From Clostridia bacterium (GTDB lineage Bacteria > Bacillota > Clostridia > Oscillospirales > CAG-272): DNA of 64,000 nucleotides. The DNA lies in contig JAFTOI010000028.1 in the NCBI GenBank assembly GCA_017463865.1, positions 1 to 64,000 of the forward strand, read 5' to 3'. Below, piece after piece: positions 1 through 8,650 of this stretch. The notes beneath the pieces were generated by a model. It had not been told where the DNA came from. It did not search any database and saw only the letters and a program-made list of their open reading frames with translations. The stretch's first letter is position 1, and each line of letters starts with the position of its first letter. Made by a program: the position numbers and the translations under genes.

Positions 1-1104
1 GAAGCCTACTGTCAGACGCTGGCTGATGCCGGCTTTGCCGCCGACTCGACCCGCGAGGCGGCGGGCAACCGGTTCGCCATCTACCGCGGCAGCAAGTACG
101 GCGTGACCACTTACTTCACTCCCTTCAACAAGACCGCCCGCACCATCATTGAGCCGATCGCCAATCTCGGCCCGGCGGAGGAGGATGCGGCAGGCCCCGC
201 AGTCACTGAGCCCAAACTGACCATGATCGGCCGCAAGTTCAGCTCGGGCAACACCTTCCGCGGTGCGGCGGCCGACACGGGCTACATGTGCTATGTTCTG
301 CGCCTTGCGGACGGGCGGTTCATCATCATCGACGGCGGCACACGCATCGACGCCTTCGCCGACGCGATCTACCAGACCCTGCGCGATCAGGCGCCCGATC
401 CGGCTAAGATCGAGGTCGCGGCCTGGATCATCACCCACTCGCACGGCGACCACAACGGCGGCTTCATGCTCTTCTGCGAGAAGTACAAGAATGTCGTCAA
501 TATCTCGATGCTGATGACCAATCTGCCCTCCGAAGCAGCTGCCGAGAACGACAGCGGTGCCAGCGGCAAGGCGGCAGTGTCGAACACCTTCTCTGCCTAC
601 CAGACTGCCTATCCGAAGGGACAGGTCGTCAAGCTGCACAACGGCTACAACCGCACCATCGGCGGCGCCGAGATCGAGGTGCTCTACACCCACGAGGACT
701 ACATCACCTCGGCCCGCACGCTGGCCGACACCCGCCTCTGGAACAACACCTCGCTGATCTTCCGTATTAACATCGCCGGACAGGCACTGATGTTCTTGGG
801 CGACGCACAGGTCGACTCGAACACCATCACGTCGAACATGTACGGCGATTACCTCAAATCGGACATCGTGCAGGTGGCGCACCACGGCGGCGAGGGCGGC
901 ACGGCGCAAATCTACACCCTCATCAACGCCGCGACGGCCCTCTTCACCACCTCGGATGAGCTGATGCCCATCTACCTCGCCGACAATCACAATGCACATC
1001 TGGTCGGCAAGACCAACCTCAAGGAATGGATCAACGCCGCCGACCGCATCACGTATTTTGACCTGCCCTACACGGTCGGCACGGCAAAAATCAAAGGAGA
1101 ATAA
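1..1104 (+). CDS. MBL-fold metallo-hydrolase, 5' end cut by window
   Basis: The frame is open from base 1, so the true start lies upstream; alignment to the next gene suggests about 40 codons are missing. It has the metallo-beta-lactamase metal motif HSHGDH (about nt 436-453), a later LGDAQ strand end and a VAHHGGEGG motif near nt 871-897, the pattern of ComEC-like MBL domains. No signal peptide can be judged. It is followed after 2 bases by a clear paralogue (shared LTMIGRKF segment before the MBL domain and TTSDEL near the end), so the two are co-transcribed tandem duplicates. The fold is clear; the substrate is unknown. An internal GTG at 103 is an unlikely start because homology continues upstream of it. 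Confidence 0.85.
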   Translation, partial: EAYCQTLADAGFAADSTREAAGNRFAIYRGSKYGVTTYFTPFNKTARTIIEPIANLGPAEEDAAGPAVTEPKLTMIGRKFSSGNTFRGAAADTGYMCYVLRLADGRFIIIDGGTRIDAFADAIYQTLRDQAPDPAKIEVAAWIITHSHGDHNGGFMLFCEKYKNVVNISMLMTNLPSEAAAENDSGASGKAAVSNTFSAYQTAYPKGQVVKLHNGYNRTIGGAEIEVLYTHEDYITSARTLADTRLWNNTSLIFRINIAGQALMFLGDAQVDSNTITSNMYGDYLKSDIVQVAHHGGEGGTAQIYTLINAATALFTTSDELMPIYLADNHNAHLVGKTNLKEWINAADRITYFDLPYTVGTAKIKGE

Positions 1105-1106
1105 CT

Positions 1107-2345
1107 ATGCAGCAACACCTCATCAATATGGCGCTTCCTCTCTTCAACGGCGGGGAGATGGTGCTCTGCCGCGACTGCGGCAACGGCTGTACCATGACGC
1201 AGCTGGTGAACGCCGACGAGACGGTCTATCTCGACTATCTCATGGCTCTGCGCGATGACGGCTTCAAGGTCGTCTACGGCCGTGAGGCGGCGGCGAACCG
1301 CTTTGCTTCGCTCGTCCGCGATGAGCTGGCCGTCACCATGTACTATACCGTCTATACCCGCACCGTCCGCGTTTTCGTCGAGCCGAAGGCCAACCGCTAC
1401 ATCGCCGAGCCGCTGGAGGGCGAACCGATCTGCCAGCCCCAGCTGACCATGATCGGCCGAAAATTCTGCGAGCAGAGCACCTACCTCGGCAAGGATTCGA
1501 GCATGGGGCTGACCTGCTTCGTCTTCCGCCTTGGCGACGGCTCTTTCCTCATCTATGACGGCGGCGTCGAGGTCGATCCCTTCGCCGACGGCATCATGGA
1601 TGCGCTGAAGAGCCAGGCACCCGACCCGGAGCATATCGTCATCGCGGGCTGGATCCTCTCGCACAGCCACGGTGACCACCTCGGCGGCCTGCGCAAATTC
1701 AGCCGCAAGTACCCCGGCTCGGTCGAGCTGCGCCAGATCTTCCACAACTTCACCAACGATGAAGACGCAGACCATGCGGACGAGCAGGGCGTCATCGCCG
1801 CCTACCCGCACACTACGTTGGCGCTGGCCGCCGAGGCCTTCCCGGGCGTCAAGATCACCAAGCTGCACAACGGTGACTGCTTTATGCTCCGTGACGCACA
1901 GATCGAGACGCTCTTCACGCAGGAGGACTTCTACACCCCGCAGCGTGCCCGCCGCGGCTGCCATTACTGGAACGACACCTCGTTGGTGGTGCGCATCACG
2001 CTGGGCGGCCAGAAGATCATGATGCTGGCCGACACGCATAACATCTCGAACGCGATCTTGTGTGATATGTACGGCGGCTATCTCAAGTCCGATCTTGTGC
2101 AGGTCGCACATCATGGCGGCGACGGCGGCACCTGCGGCATCTACGAGTGCATCGACGCCGAGTTCGCCTTCTTCACCACCTCGGATGAGCTGCTGCCGGT
2201 CTACATCTCGCGGCCGTACAACTCGCATATGGTGTACGATCTGCATCTCAAGGGCTACGCCAACGCGCAGAAGCGGACGATGGTCTTCCCGCTGCCCTAC
2301 AACTGCCCGGAGGCCGACGAACCGATCTTCGTGACCGAGGTCTGA
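1107..2345 (+). CDS. MBL-fold metallo-hydrolase (paralogue of upstream gene)
   Basis: A 412-residue protein starting at ATG 1107, with AAAGGAG overlapping the end of the previous gene. Residues 1-110 form an N-terminal region with CRDCGNGC at about 21-28, followed by an MBL domain with HSHGDH at about 186-191 and VAHHGGDGG near 330. The domain layout equals that of the preceding gene, so this is a tandem duplication. ComEC-type MBL domains are nucleases or phosphodiesterases in some proteins, but nothing here fixes the substrate. No transmembrane segment or signal peptide is visible, so it is probably cytoplasmic. A strong terminator follows. Confidence 0.85.
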   Translation: MQQHLINMALPLFNGGEMVLCRDCGNGCTMTQLVNADETVYLDYLMALRDDGFKVVYGREAAANRFASLVRDELAVTMYYTVYTRTVRVFVEPKANRYIAEPLEGEPICQPQLTMIGRKFCEQSTYLGKDSSMGLTCFVFRLGDGSFLIYDGGVEVDPFADGIMDALKSQAPDPEHIVIAGWILSHSHGDHLGGLRKFSRKYPGSVELRQIFHNFTNDEDADHADEQGVIAAYPHTTLALAAEAFPGVKITKLHNGDCFMLRDAQIETLFTQEDFYTPQRARRGCHYWNDTSLVVRITLGGQKIMMLADTHNISNAILCDMYGGYLKSDLVQVAHHGGDGGTCGIYECIDAEFAFFTTSDELLPVYISRPYNSHMVYDLHLKGYANAQKRTMVFPLPYNCPEADEPIFVTEV

Positions 2346-2357
2346 CCCCGCACAATT

Positions 2358-2388
2358 TCCCCCTGTCTGTGGACAGGGGGATTTTTTT
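2358..2388 (+). terminator. Rho-independent terminator after MBL pair
   Basis: A ten-base stem (TCCCCCTGTC pairing with GACAGGGGGA) around a four-base loop is followed by seven T. It lies 12 bases after the second MBL gene. Confidence 0.9.
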
Positions 2389-2420
2389 GCGGAAAAGGTG
2401 AGAAAATCGCCCGCCAAATG

Positions 2421-2429
2421 TGTTATAAT
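2421..2429 (+). promoter_or_regulatory. Extended -10 promoter for sigma-factor gene
   Basis: TGTTATAAT is a TGn-extended -10 box 33 bases upstream of the sigma gene. The hexamer at the -35 distance (AGAAAA) is not a match, which fits an extended -10 promoter. No typical ECF-type -35 AAC motif is visible. Confidence 0.6.
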
Positions 2430-2461
2430 GGTGTAAGACGTTTTACGAAAGGACGATCATC

Positions 2462-2968
2462 ATGGATGAACGCTTCACCGCCCTCGTGCGTGCGCATCGC
2501 GTGGGCCTGGTCGGCTACCTCTCCCGCTATGTCGACACGGGAACGGCCGAGGAGCTGGCCGCCGATGCTTTTGCGGCGCTGTGGAAGCGCCTGCCCCGCC
2601 TGCGGGATGACAACCTCCGCGCCTATCTCTACGCCGCCGGGCGCAATCTTGCCCGCAATTATCTGCGCCGGCAAGGGCGCATCACCTCGTTTGAGGAGAT
2701 GCCGGTCGATCTGCCAGCGCCTGACGATGACCTCGACGCCCTGCTCATCCGAGACGAGCGCAGCCGCGCTATCCACGCCGCGATGGGCGACATCTCGCCC
2801 GACTACTGCGCTGTGCTGCATCTGCTCTATTTCGCCGATCTGTCGCCGGCCGAGGCCGGGCAGGTACTGGGCAAAACGCCCAAGCAGATGGGCAACCTCA
2901 CCTACCGCGCCAAGGAAGCCCTGCGTCGTGCCCTTGCGGCGCGCGGCATCACCGGCGTGGACGATTGA
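2462..2968 (+). CDS. ECF-like RNA polymerase sigma factor
   Basis: A 168-residue sigma-70 family protein. Region 2 covers about residues 5-75 (the LRAYLYAAGRNLARNYLRR stretch is region 2.4-like). A short acidic linker follows (PAPDDDLDALL), then region 4 with a helix-turn-helix at about 115-160 (FADLSPAEAGQVLGK). It lacks regions 1 and 3, as group 4 sigmas do. ATG 2462 has AAAGGA upstream. The next gene, 17 bases on, encodes a single-pass membrane protein, the usual place of an anti-sigma factor, so activity is probably controlled by an envelope signal. Confidence 0.88.
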   Translation: MDERFTALVRAHRVGLVGYLSRYVDTGTAEELAADAFAALWKRLPRLRDDNLRAYLYAAGRNLARNYLRRQGRITSFEEMPVDLPAPDDDLDALLIRDERSRAIHAAMGDISPDYCAVLHLLYFADLSPAEAGQVLGKTPKQMGNLTYRAKEALRRALAARGITGVDD

Positions 2969-2985
2969 AAGGAGACAAAACGATT

Positions 2986-3954
2986 ATGCGAACCGAAGCT
3001 GAATTTATCCGTTTAGTCGAAGCAAGGCTGGACGCCGCGCCGAAACGGCGCGCGGCCGCCCCCAAGGCAGTGCTGATCGCCGCCACGATGGCTGTACTCG
3101 CCTGCGCGGCAGTGACTGGTGCGGTCGTGCTCAGCCGTCCCTCGACCGAGCTTGGTGAACATGACACCGCCCCCGCCATCGGCCACGCCGAGACGGGTGT
3201 TCCCGAGGTCTATTTCCCCGTTGACACCACGCCCCTACCCGTCCCGTGGGAGCAGGTCTGGAACGGACAGCACTATTCCCTCACCCGCACCGCCGAGCCG
3301 CTGCCCATCACAACCGACGACCTCGGCAACGACCTCGGCGGTGGACTGTGGGCGCTGAGGGGCGTCTCGACCGATTACTTTATCCTCTGCAAAAAAGAGG
3401 GCTATTGGGGCTACGTCAACTACGACTACCGCCCCGTCACGCTGGGCGGCCTCATCGCCGACCTGAACCTTGCCGAAACGCTCGAGTTCGGCGCGCTCTT
3501 CTACAGCGGCTTCGTCGGCGGTGAATATCACGCCTGGCGAGTCGAAGGGCTCGATACCGACCGGCTCTGGGCGTTGCTCTTTGCCAAGCCCGACAGCGCA
3601 TCGCAGGCGCTGAAGGTCAAGCTTGATCCCAAGAAGATCGTGGAGGAGGCCACGGCGAACGGCGAGGTGGTCACGCCCCCCTATGACCCGTCGGGGCAGT
3701 ATATCGTCGACCGCATGATGGTCAACGACATCAGCATCGGCATCAGCTTGCCCAAGCTGGGCTTCAACGACATCTCTATCATGCTCTCGGATGAGGACGA
3801 GGGCTGGCTGTGGACAAACCTGCTTGCCTCGGGCAATTACTTTGCGACCTCGCCCGATCTCGTCGACGATCTGCTTGCCTACGCCCGCGAGGCCGGAACG
3901 TGGATTGACACGACGCCCGCCGCAGACGAGATGCAAGCCGGAATTCCCGAATAA
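2986..3954 (+). CDS. Single-pass membrane protein, putative anti-sigma factor
   Basis: The chosen start is ATG 2986, 11 bases after AAAGGAG; an upstream TTG in frame at 2965 overlaps the sigma stop and lacks a ribosome site. The 322-residue product has a short cytoplasmic N-terminus (about 25 residues), one hydrophobic segment at about 27-50, and a large extracytoplasmic part rich in Asp and Pro. This topology and its place right after an ECF-like sigma gene suggest an anti-sigma regulator. I see no ZAS zinc motif or RsgI domain, so the assignment is from context. The external domain is not recognised. Confidence 0.6.
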   Translation: MRTEAEFIRLVEARLDAAPKRRAAAPKAVLIAATMAVLACAAVTGAVVLSRPSTELGEHDTAPAIGHAETGVPEVYFPVDTTPLPVPWEQVWNGQHYSLTRTAEPLPITTDDLGNDLGGGLWALRGVSTDYFILCKKEGYWGYVNYDYRPVTLGGLIADLNLAETLEFGALFYSGFVGGEYHAWRVEGLDTDRLWALLFAKPDSASQALKVKLDPKKIVEEATANGEVVTPPYDPSGQYIVDRMMVNDISIGISLPKLGFNDISIMLSDEDEGWLWTNLLASGNYFATSPDLVDDLLAYAREAGTWIDTTPAADEMQAGIPE

Positions 3955-3957
3955 CAG

Positions 3958-3986
3958 TTGATTTTCCGCGCGATCTGCGGTACAAT
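3958..3986 (+). promoter_or_regulatory. Sigma-A promoter for alpha/beta hydrolase
   Basis: TTGATT and TACAAT with a 17-base spacer, ending 23 bases before the ATG. It overlaps the 3' end of the anti-sigma gene by no more than the stop region. Confidence 0.75.
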
Positions 3987-4009
3987 AGAGGGGAAAGCGA
4001 GGGATAACC

Positions 4010-4702
4010 ATGACCGACATCCAACTCCACGCCCGCGAAGCCGGCGCGGGTGAGCCGCTGATCCTGCTCCACGGCAACGGCGAGAGCGGCGACTATTTCG
4101 CCGCACAGCTTGCATATTTCTCTGCGCGCTATCGCGTCATTGCCGTCGACACACGCGGACACGGGCGGTCGCCGCGCGGAACTGCGCCCTTCACCTTCGG
4201 GCAGTTCGCCGAAGACCTTGCCGCCTTCCTTGACGCGCGGGGCATCGAGCGAGCGCACATCCTCGGCTTCTCGGACGGCGCCAGCATCGCGATGGAGTTC
4301 GCCTTGCGCTATCCTGCGCGGGTCGGGCGGCTGATCCTCAACGGCGCAAACCTCAACCCGCGCGGCGTGAAGCTGTCGGTACAGGCACCCATCGTGCTCG
4401 GGTATGCGCTGGTATCGCTCATCGCGCTGTTCGACAAGAAAGCCATCCCGAAAAAGGAGATCCTCGGTCTAATGGTGACCCAGCCAAACATCACGACGGC
4501 ACAGCTGGCGACGCTGACCATGCCGACGCTGGTGCTGATCGGCACGCGGGACATGATCCGCGACGCGCACAGCGTGATGATCGCTGATGCCCTGTCGAAT
4601 GGGCGGCTGGTGCGGCTCGACGGCACGCACTTCATCGCGGCGGAGGCAAGCGAGGCCTTCAACCACGCGGTGGAGGCGTTTCTGGATGAAGAAAAGGCTT
4701 GA
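4010..4702 (+). CDS. Alpha/beta hydrolase
   Basis: A 230-residue hydrolase of the alpha/beta fold. HGNGES (21-26) gives the oxyanion-hole region, GFSDGA carries the nucleophile Ser88, and Asp181 (GTRDMI) and His207 (GTHF) complete the expected triad. The cap region between about 110 and 160 is short. There is no signal peptide, so it is cytoplasmic. It has its own promoter and terminator and is thus monocistronic. The substrate cannot be told from the sequence. Confidence 0.85.
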   Translation: MTDIQLHAREAGAGEPLILLHGNGESGDYFAAQLAYFSARYRVIAVDTRGHGRSPRGTAPFTFGQFAEDLAAFLDARGIERAHILGFSDGASIAMEFALRYPARVGRLILNGANLNPRGVKLSVQAPIVLGYALVSLIALFDKKAIPKKEILGLMVTQPNITTAQLATLTMPTLVLIGTRDMIRDAHSVMIADALSNGRLVRLDGTHFIAAEASEAFNHAVEAFLDEEKA

Positions 4703-4722
4703 CGCAATGCGTCAAGCCTTTT
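4692..4722. terminator. Bidirectional terminator between convergent genes
   Basis: A 14-base perfect stem (AAAAGGCTTGACGC and its complement) with loop AAT has T-runs on both strands. It contains the stop codon of the hydrolase and ends just before the barstar stop. Confidence 0.9.
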
Positions 4723-4723
4723 G

Positions 4724-5017
4724 TTATCCTTCACACCGGCAGATATTTACCCTGACCCGCCCTTCGCGCCGGGCACGGAAGTCGGTCAGCACCTGCAGGA
4801 AAATGTTCATCCGCCAGCCAACGCGACGGCAGGCGTCGAGCCATCCAACGACATCAATCTGCATCGGCACGTCATCGAGGTCGCCGAGGCAGTCCCAGAG
4901 GGCGTCCCAGTTGCGGCCGTAATAAGCGGGAAAAGCGAAGGCATCCTGCAGCAGGCTGTGCAGCTCGGCAACCGTGCTGACGCCGCGCAGGTCGAGGGTG
5001 ATATGGCGTGTTTCCAT
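4724..5017 (-). CDS. Barstar-family protein (RNase inhibitor-like)
   Basis: A 97-residue protein with the barstar signature: LDLRGVSTVAELHSLLQ at the N-terminus, then FPAYYGRNWDALWDCL, where the Tyr-Gly-Asn-Trp-Asp-Ala-Leu core is typical of the family. Barstars bind and neutralise barnase-type ribonucleases in the cytoplasm. No barnase-like gene is adjacent. It is the last gene of a four-gene run with murJ, a glycosyltransferase and a methyltransferase, 24 bases behind the latter, with an AAAGGAG site. It could protect against a foreign RNase or an unlinked one, or have been recruited to another binding role. Confidence 0.85.
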   Translation of the reverse strand: METRHITLDLRGVSTVAELHSLLQDAFAFPAYYGRNWDALWDCLGDLDDVPMQIDVVGWLDACRRVGWRMNIFLQVLTDFRARREGRVRVNICRCEG

Positions 5018-5041
5018 GGTGGTCTCCTTTCGAGCGAAAGC

Positions 5042-5800
5042 TCAGTTGATCTTGCTCGCTTTGCAGCGGATGCGCACATAGTCGGCGTACCAGTCGCCGT
5101 CCCGGCGCAGGTCGGGTGCAAGGCTTGCCGCGGCTTCGCGGATAATGGCGTCGGCCTCGTCAGCCGGGACGCCGGAAAAGGGCGTTTTGACGAACATTCG
5201 AATCCAGTCGGCCAAGCCGTCGTCTCCTTTGAGCAGGGTGGGACGGTCGAAGAGCGCGGTATACTCGACACGGAAGCCGGCGCGCTCGAGCATCGGGGCA
5301 TACTCGCCGACCGACGGAAAGTAGAAGGGCATGACGTATGCCCTTCGCCGCGCGGCGAAAGCGCGGGCCAGCGCCGCGTGGATCAGCGCGTTGTTCCCCT
5401 TGCCGCCGAACTCGAAGACAAACTGCCCGCCCGGCTTGAGCGCGGCGTTGATGCAGTCGAGCAGTGCAGATTGCCGCGCGGCGTCGATCCAGTGGAACAC
5501 GGCGTTGGAGAAGATGATATCGACCGGCTCGTCGAGGCGGAAGTCAGTGGCGTCACCCTCGATAAAGCGGATATCCGGATGTTGCTCCCGCGCGATGGCG
5601 AGCAGCTCGGGCGAAGCATCGAGGCCGATCGTCCGCAGGCCGGCTTCAGCCAGCTTTGCGGTGAGCGCACCGTTGCCGCAGCCGAGGTCGAGGCAGGTCA
5701 TGCCTGGCTCGATGCGGAGCAGATTCAGCAGGTCGCCGCCGTACTGGTGGACGAAAGAAAAGTTGGCGGTGTAGCCCTGGGCATCCCATTTGATGTTCAT
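5042..5800 (-). CDS. Class I SAM-dependent methyltransferase (trans-aconitate-methyltransferase-like)
   Basis: A 252-residue Rossmann methyltransferase. Motif I is LDLGCGNG (37-44), the acidic end of strand 2 is GLDAS (59-63), motif II is GDATDF (82-87), and SNAVFHWI at 98-105 is typical of the trans-aconitate methyltransferase group. The start is ATG 5800. It lies 27 bases behind the glycosyltransferase gene in the murJ run. The methyl acceptor is unknown; the Tam-like sequence alone does not prove activity on aconitate. Confidence 0.85.
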   Translation of the reverse strand: MNIKWDAQGYTANFSFVHQYGGDLLNLLRIEPGMTCLDLGCGNGALTAKLAEAGLRTIGLDASPELLAIAREQHPDIRFIEGDATDFRLDEPVDIIFSNAVFHWIDAARQSALLDCINAALKPGGQFVFEFGGKGNNALIHAALARAFAARRRAYVMPFYFPSVGEYAPMLERAGFRVEYTALFDRPTLLKGDDGLADWIRMFVKTPFSGVPADEADAIIREAAASLAPDLRRDGDWYADYVRIRCKASKIN

Positions 5801-5827
5801 GTTTCACCTCAGAAAGTTTGGTTTTCT

Positions 5828-6943
5828 TCATCGCGCCAGCGCGCGGCGGTAGAGCTCCTCCATCCGCCGCGTCATGGCGGCGGCGGTGAAGCGCTCGTGG
5901 TAGCGGGCATACGCACCTTCACAGAGGCGCGCATAATTATCAGGATCGCGGCGGACGCGCAGGATGGCGTCGGCGAGGGCGGGTGCGTCCTTAATGGGCA
6001 CCAGATAGCCGTTGACACCATCTTCGACCATGTAGGGGTTGCCGCCATAGGTGGTGGCGACGATGGGGCGTGAGAGACTCATGGCCTCGGCCAGGGCGAG
6101 ACTGGTCGCCTCGGTGCCGAAGGAGCAGTTGACAACAAGATCCATGCTGCCGACATAATCGGCCACATTGGTCACAAATCCCGCGAAGCAGACGCGGTCG
6201 GCGATGCCGAGGCGGGCGGCCTGCGCGCGCAGATCGGCCTCGCATGCGCCGGTGCCAATGATGAGGAAGCGCATATTCGGCTCCTCGGCGGCCAGCGCCG
6301 CGGCGGCATCGAGGAAGTAGCGGTGGCCCTTGACCTCCTCCAACCGTGCCGACATGCCGACGACGAAGTGGCTGTCATCCCAGCCAATCGAGGCGCGCAG
6401 AGCGCGGCGCGCCTCAGCGGTAGGCGGCGTCATCGGCTCGACGCCGTTGACGATGACCTCGATCTTGCGCGGGTCGACGCCGGTGTCAGTGAGATTGTCG
6501 GCCGCCGCCTGCGCCACGGCGATGATATGCGTCGAGAGGGTGTTGTTGACCAGCCCCGAGACCTGCTTGCCCGGGAAGGTGGTCAGCTTGCGCGGGGGGG
6601 GGAAGACGCTGTGGCGGGTGTAGACCCGCACGCTGACCCCGATCTGCCAGGCGGCCAACTTGGCCGAGAAGGAGGAGTGCGTGTGGACGATGTCGGGCTT
6701 GGCGTCGCGGAAGATGCGGCGGAACTCGGCCGTCGCGCCCCGCTCATAGGAGCGGTCGCGGCCGTATTCGGTCTCGATAACGGGGACGCCCAGCGCCTCG
6801 ACGCGGGCTTTGAGCGCACTGCCGCGGGGCAGGACAACGGTGATGTCGAATGCGCCGCGGTCGGCGTTGGCGAGGTAGTTGAGCAGCAGCGTCCCCGCGC
6901 CGCCGATGTTGGTGTCGCTGATAACGTGGTAGAGTTTGATCAT
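5828..6943 (-). CDS. Glycosyltransferase family 4 protein
   Basis: A 371-residue GT-B enzyme. The N-terminal domain starts with an IGGAGTLLLNYLA loop, as in retaining GT4 enzymes, and has PDIVHTHSS. The C-terminal domain has the VGMSARLEEVKGH stretch that starts the donor-binding half and the E-x7-E element in FGTEATSLALAEAM, which binds the nucleotide sugar. It is 16 bases behind murJ, suggesting a role in building a surface glycan or wall-linked polymer. Donor and acceptor sugars cannot be told. Confidence 0.88.
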   Translation of the reverse strand: MIKLYHVISDTNIGGAGTLLLNYLANADRGAFDITVVLPRGSALKARVEALGVPVIETEYGRDRSYERGATAEFRRIFRDAKPDIVHTHSSFSAKLAAWQIGVSVRVYTRHSVFPPPRKLTTFPGKQVSGLVNNTLSTHIIAVAQAAADNLTDTGVDPRKIEVIVNGVEPMTPPTAEARRALRASIGWDDSHFVVGMSARLEEVKGHRYFLDAAAALAAEEPNMRFLIIGTGACEADLRAQAARLGIADRVCFAGFVTNVADYVGSMDLVVNCSFGTEATSLALAEAMSLSRPIVATTYGGNPYMVEDGVNGYLVPIKDAPALADAILRVRRDPDNYARLCEGAYARYHERFTAAAMTRRMEELYRRALAR

Positions 6944-6959
6944 GATGGGTTCCTTTATT

Positions 6960-8501
6960 TCATGTAGATTTCTTGCATTTTCCGAGCACCTTCCCGACCA
7001 CCGCCCAGACTTCCCGCTCGCGCAGAAGCAGGATCACGACAGCGTAAACGGCGACGCCGGCAGCGACGGCGACAACCGTTCTTGCAATGCGGCCAAGGTC
7101 GAGGCTCGTCCAGACCAGCCGCACGACGACGCTCATCGCGACGGCAGCGGCCAGCATCTTGGCAAAATCGAGCCAGTCCGCGCCCGAGAGCAGGCGGGTG
7201 CCGGTGCGGCGAAGCCAGAGGTGGTTGAGGATGGCATTGGCCGCGACTGCGATCGCCGACGCGGCGGCGATTCCGCCGACACCGAAGCGGTCGGCGAGGA
7301 GCGAGACCAGCGCGAAGTTGACGGACATGGCGACCATCGACGTAACCATCGCGGGCTTCGGCTGTTGGCGCGAGAAGAGCAGCTTGGTGTAGACCTCGTT
7401 GAACGCCATGAACGGCATGCCGATGGCGAAGCAGCGCAGCGCGTCGGCGGTCAGCGCCGTGTCGGCGTCGGTAAACGCGCCCCGCTCGAAGATGATGCCG
7501 ATGATCGGCTCGGCCAGCACGGCGGCGCCGAAGGCGATGGGAAGAATGATCAGCCCCAGGAGCTTCAGCGACAGCCCTGTCAGCCGCTCGGCCTCCTCGT
7601 TCTCGCCCTCGGCTGTCGCGCGCGAGAGGTAGGGGAAGAGCAGATTCGTCGCCACGAAGGAGAAGACGCCGACGATGATGACATAAAGGCGATTCGCGTA
7701 GCCGATGGCCGTGATGGCGCGACCATTGGCAATGCCCGAAGCGAAACGGGTATTGATGAGGTTGCAGACCGGCTGCATCCAGGTGCTGACCAGGATGGGC
7801 AGCGCCATCTTCAGCGACCGGCGGATGGCCGGGGTGAGCGTCAGCGGCGTCGGCAGCCAGCGATAGCCAAGCTGATGCGCGCGGGGCATCTGCATCATCG
7901 CCTGCACCGCCCAGCCGAGCAGCATGGCGACGGCAAGCCCGACAATGCCGAAGGATGCGTCGAACACCAGCAGATACAGCACCATGATTGCGTTCGAGGC
8001 CAGACTCATCAGCGCTGGGATGTTGAACTCACCCAGCGACTGAAGCAGGCCGACCAGCGCATAGGCCAGCGCCATGAAGAGCATCATCGGGAACATGATG
8101 CGGTTGAGCAGCACCGCGAGGTCATGCGTCTCGGCGGCAAGCTCGGGCGCGAGCAGGTCGACCAAGGGCGACGAGAAGAGCACACCGCAGAGCGACAGCC
8201 CGGCAGTCAGAACGAAGAGCAGGTTGATGTACCGATTGGCGTAATCGAACGCCGCGCGCTTCCCTTCCTTGACCAGAATCTCGTTGAAAACCGGGATGAA
8301 CGACGCCGCAACGACGCCGCCGATGACCAGATCGAACACCAGAATGGGCAGCCGCGAAGCTGTCTCATAGGCCACCGCCGCCCCTGTGGTGCCGTACGCG
8401 CGGGCGACCAGCACGTCGCGCAGCATCCCGAGAATTTTCGACGCGAGCACCGCCGCGACCATGAAGATCGCCGTCCGCGCCATCCGTGCGCCCTGTTTCA
8501 T
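6960..8501 (-). CDS. murJ: Lipid II flippase MurJ
   Basis: A 513-residue polytopic membrane protein of the MOP superfamily with about 14 hydrophobic segments. Conserved MurJ features are the N-terminal SKILGMLRDVLVA segment, FDLVIGGVVAASFIPVF, and the FERGAF motif in the second half. MurJ flips lipid-linked peptidoglycan precursor across the membrane. ATG 8501 has an AAAGGAGGA site. It heads the run murJ-GT4-methyltransferase-barstar. MOP exporters of polysaccharides (Wzx) are the main alternative, but the motifs fit MurJ better. Confidence 0.88.
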   Translation of the reverse strand: MKQGARMARTAIFMVAAVLASKILGMLRDVLVARAYGTTGAAVAYETASRLPILVFDLVIGGVVAASFIPVFNEILVKEGKRAAFDYANRYINLLFVLTAGLSLCGVLFSSPLVDLLAPELAAETHDLAVLLNRIMFPMMLFMALAYALVGLLQSLGEFNIPALMSLASNAIMVLYLLVFDASFGIVGLAVAMLLGWAVQAMMQMPRAHQLGYRWLPTPLTLTPAIRRSLKMALPILVSTWMQPVCNLINTRFASGIANGRAITAIGYANRLYVIIVGVFSFVATNLLFPYLSRATAEGENEEAERLTGLSLKLLGLIILPIAFGAAVLAEPIIGIIFERGAFTDADTALTADALRCFAIGMPFMAFNEVYTKLLFSRQQPKPAMVTSMVAMSVNFALVSLLADRFGVGGIAAASAIAVAANAILNHLWLRRTGTRLLSGADWLDFAKMLAAAVAMSVVVRLVWTSLDLGRIARTVVAVAAGVAVYAVVILLLREREVWAVVGKVLGKCKKST

Positions 8502-8538
8502 GCTGTGTCCTCCTTTGCGAAATGATGGGATTTTATCT

Positions 8539-8567
8539 ATTTTATCACATTTTGCCCGCTTTTACAA
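8539..8567 (-). promoter_or_regulatory. Sigma-A promoter of the murJ operon
   Basis: Read on the minus strand, TTGTAA and TAAAAT are separated by 17 bases, about 37 bases upstream of the murJ ATG. Confidence 0.75.
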
Positions 8568-8608
8568 GAGCAGTGGGCAAATTCGCCCCCAAAGCCTCGC
8601 TGCAGACA

Positions 8609-8641
8609 AAAAAACGGGCATGACAATTGTCATGCCCGTTT
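8609..8641 (-). terminator. Terminator of the GLUG surface-protein gene
   Basis: The stem AACGGGCATGACAATTGTCATGCCCGTT is a fully self-complementary hairpin followed on the minus strand by seven T, just after the stop at 8651. Confidence 0.9.
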
Positions 8642-8650
8642 CGGTGATGA

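Noticed and set aside
1068..2417. A 449-codon open frame on the minus strand
   Set aside because: It is antisense to the second MBL gene and its terminator and has no recognisable domain. It is a shadow of GC-rich codon use.
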